Source of the DNA: Alcaligenaceae bacterium
GTDB lineage: Bacteria > Pseudomonadota > Gammaproteobacteria > Burkholderiales > Burkholderiaceae_B
DNA: 41,638 nucleotides
Reading direction: 5' to 3'
NCBI GenBank assembly: GCA_013416445.1
Contig: JACCER010000026.1
Coordinates: 1-41,638 of the forward strand
Shown one piece after another: positions 40,979 through 41,638 of the stretch. Position 1 is the first letter of the stretch; every line of letters begins with the position of its first letter. The position numbers and the translations under genes were made by a program. The notes under the pieces are model-generated. The model saw nothing but the letters and a program-made list of their open reading frames with translations, was not told where the DNA came from and did no database searches.

Positions 40979-41302
40979 ATGCCCGTAACAGACAACTCAA
41001 CATTAAGCGATATCAAAGAAGTCAATTTGTCTTATTTGATGCTGGCCCAGCGTCTATTGCGCGACAACTATGCCGCCGGCATGTTTCGCCTTGGTTTCGA
41101 TACCGACGTAGCCGACATCGTGTTGCGTCTATCACCAGCGCAACTGGTCAAGCTGGCAGGGTCCAGTTCTTTGATCTGCGGGTTTCGTTTGAACGATTAC
41201 GATTTGCTCTCATCGCTGACCCAAGATGTGCTTGGCGGGGTTTTGCAACAGGCGCACTCAACCATCTTGTTGGCACAGCGCGCTACTGTGCAGCCCGCAT
41301 AA
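40979..41302 (+). CDS. flhD: Flagellar master regulator subunit FlhD
   Basis: A 107-residue protein with the FlhD core: [31 protein letters not shown] (about residues 10-40) and LAQRA near the end. FlhD joins FlhC in a FlhD4C2 complex that activates class II flagellar genes with sigma-70. It starts a two-gene operon with flhC 23 bases after its stop. In this DNA the partner gene is cut by an IS, so FlhD is unlikely to work in its usual complex unless another flhC copy exists. Confidence 0.93.
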   Translation: MPVTDNSTLSDIKEVNLSYLMLAQRLLRDNYAAGMFRLGFDTDVADIVLRLSPAQLVKLAGSSSLICGFRLNDYDLLSSLTQDVLGGVLQQAHSTILLAQRATVQPA

Positions 41303-41325
41303 CAGCAAGACCAGGAAAATCACAC

Positions 41326-41421
41326 ATGGCAACAAAAAGCGTGGCTAAGGAAGCTGAAGAAATATTCCTGGCTTCCGAAATGATCAGACTAGCCCGGACT
41401 TTTCATCAGCAACCTTGCTAG
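41326..41421 (+). pseudogene. flhC: flhC, truncated by IS insertion after about 22 codons
   Basis: The frame starts MATKSVAKEAEEIFLASEMI, close to the known FlhC start (MAxKSVxxEAEEI...). After R-L it enters the IS at 41393 and reads nine more IS-encoded residues before TAG at 41419-41421. About 160-170 residues, including the zinc-binding Cys cluster and DNA-binding part of FlhC, are missing. The break coincides exactly with CTAG and the start of the 118-base inverted repeat. A 31-residue product would not be functional. Confidence 0.88.
41389..41392. repeat. CTAG target sequence flanking the right IS copy
   Basis: CTAG at the junction of flhC and the IS, the same tetranucleotide as at 121-124. 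It may be the duplicated target. Confidence 0.5.
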
Positions 41422-41638
41422 TGTGATTTCTGGGTGATGATGTGACACGGTTCGTTGTGATGGGAGAACGGCGGTATTTGGGATGTGTTTTTAGCGCCAC
41501 AGGCGTAATTTCCCCTACCCCCGTTGCTTTATAGCGTGCCGGGGACAGCACTGATTCAGCGTTATGGGGCCATGGCGTGTGCTGCGTGCGCGAACACGTG
41601 GCGCAAGGGATGGTGTGAAGCCAGCAGGATACGAACCC
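41393..41638 (-). mobile_element. Terminal 246 bases of an insertion sequence (right copy)
   Basis: The element starts with CCCGGACTTTTCATCAGCAA at 41393, next to CTAG. The first 118 bases match the left edge of the window in inverted orientation. About 170 bases of non-coding end separate the terminus from the transposase stop at 41562. The element continues beyond the window. The two copies therefore point in opposite directions with the same (3') ends facing inward. Family is tentatively IS1380. Confidence 0.82.
41562..41638 (-). CDS. IS transposase, C-terminal fragment
   Basis: The last 24 codons are visible, ending LLASHHPLRHVFAHAAHAMA-P and TAA at 41562-41564. The RxLLASxxPLR...A pattern resembles the C-terminus of DDE transposases of the IS1380 family, but the piece is too short for a firm call. 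The rest lies outside the window. Confidence 0.5.
   Translation of the reverse strand, partial: VRILLASHHPLRHVFAHAAHAMAP

Noticed and set aside
1-41638. Calling the whole window a composite transposon
   Set aside because: Two inverted IS copies enclose a tRNA, glp genes, NO genes and flhDC, all normal chromosomal genes. The outer IS parts are not visible, so chance insertion plus assembly breakage is more likely.

Overview
The window looks like a chromosomal segment of a GC-rich betaproteobacterium, most likely Alcaligenaceae (Bordetella / Achromobacter / Pusillimonas relatives). The signs are two Bug-type tripartite tricarboxylate receptors, FlhDC as flagellar master regulator, a ParC-free gene order dominated by Burkholderiales families, and GGT-N7-ACC NorR boxes. 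The genus is inference; no rRNA is present.

Both edges lie inside the same insertion sequence. Bases 3-120 are repeated, inverted and without mismatch, at 41393-41510, and each copy is followed inward by CTAG. The right copy also carries the last 24 codons of a transposase. The right copy cuts flhC after about 22 codons. The left copy cuts a phage gene.

Layout from left to right. (1) 1-1100: IS end and a small prophage remnant with an overlapping Rz/Rz1-type spanin pair, ending at a tRNA-Asn on the minus strand. (2) 1381-6299: a MarR-controlled EmrAB-type pump with its own outer-membrane lipoprotein (marR-nodT-emrA-emrB), with near-identical palindromic operators before marR and before nodT. 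(3) 6392-10794: an EamA exporter, a patatin phospholipase, and a LysR/YeiH divergent pair. (4) 10846-19211: a reactive-sulfur-flavoured locus. On one side are an ArsR repressor with three cysteines, a persulfide-dioxygenase-like MBL hydrolase and SirB2. On the other, across a 30-bp dyad, are a tripartite RND pump with a small DUF2892-like protein between permease and outer-membrane factor, then a tautomerase. (5) 19286-24141: a nitric oxide detoxification module: NorR, three NorR boxes, a sigma-54 promoter, Ric/YtfE, quinol-type NorB and a strong terminator. (6) 24249-28760: a more AT-rich catabolic or uptake island with an M20 amidohydrolase, two paralogous Bug receptors and an IclR regulator; both Bug genes have the same palindromic element upstream. 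(7) 28949-33906: AhpD-like protein, CadR/PbrR-type MerR, P1B metal ATPase, SulP transporter. (8) 33996-36451: lipoate ligase-like protein, TM2 protein, methyltransferase. (9) 36556-39905: divergent glpK and glpD. (10) 39984-41421: NlpC/P60 lipoprotein, flhD, broken flhC.

Many modules are stress or detoxification units (drug, sulfur, NO, cadmium/lead/zinc), each with a local regulator and a visible operator. A degenerate palindromic repeat built on GTCGGATTA / TAATCCGAC recurs in at least five gaps between genes. The best candidate for an under-described system is the ArsR/persulfide-dioxygenase/RND/DUF2892 locus.
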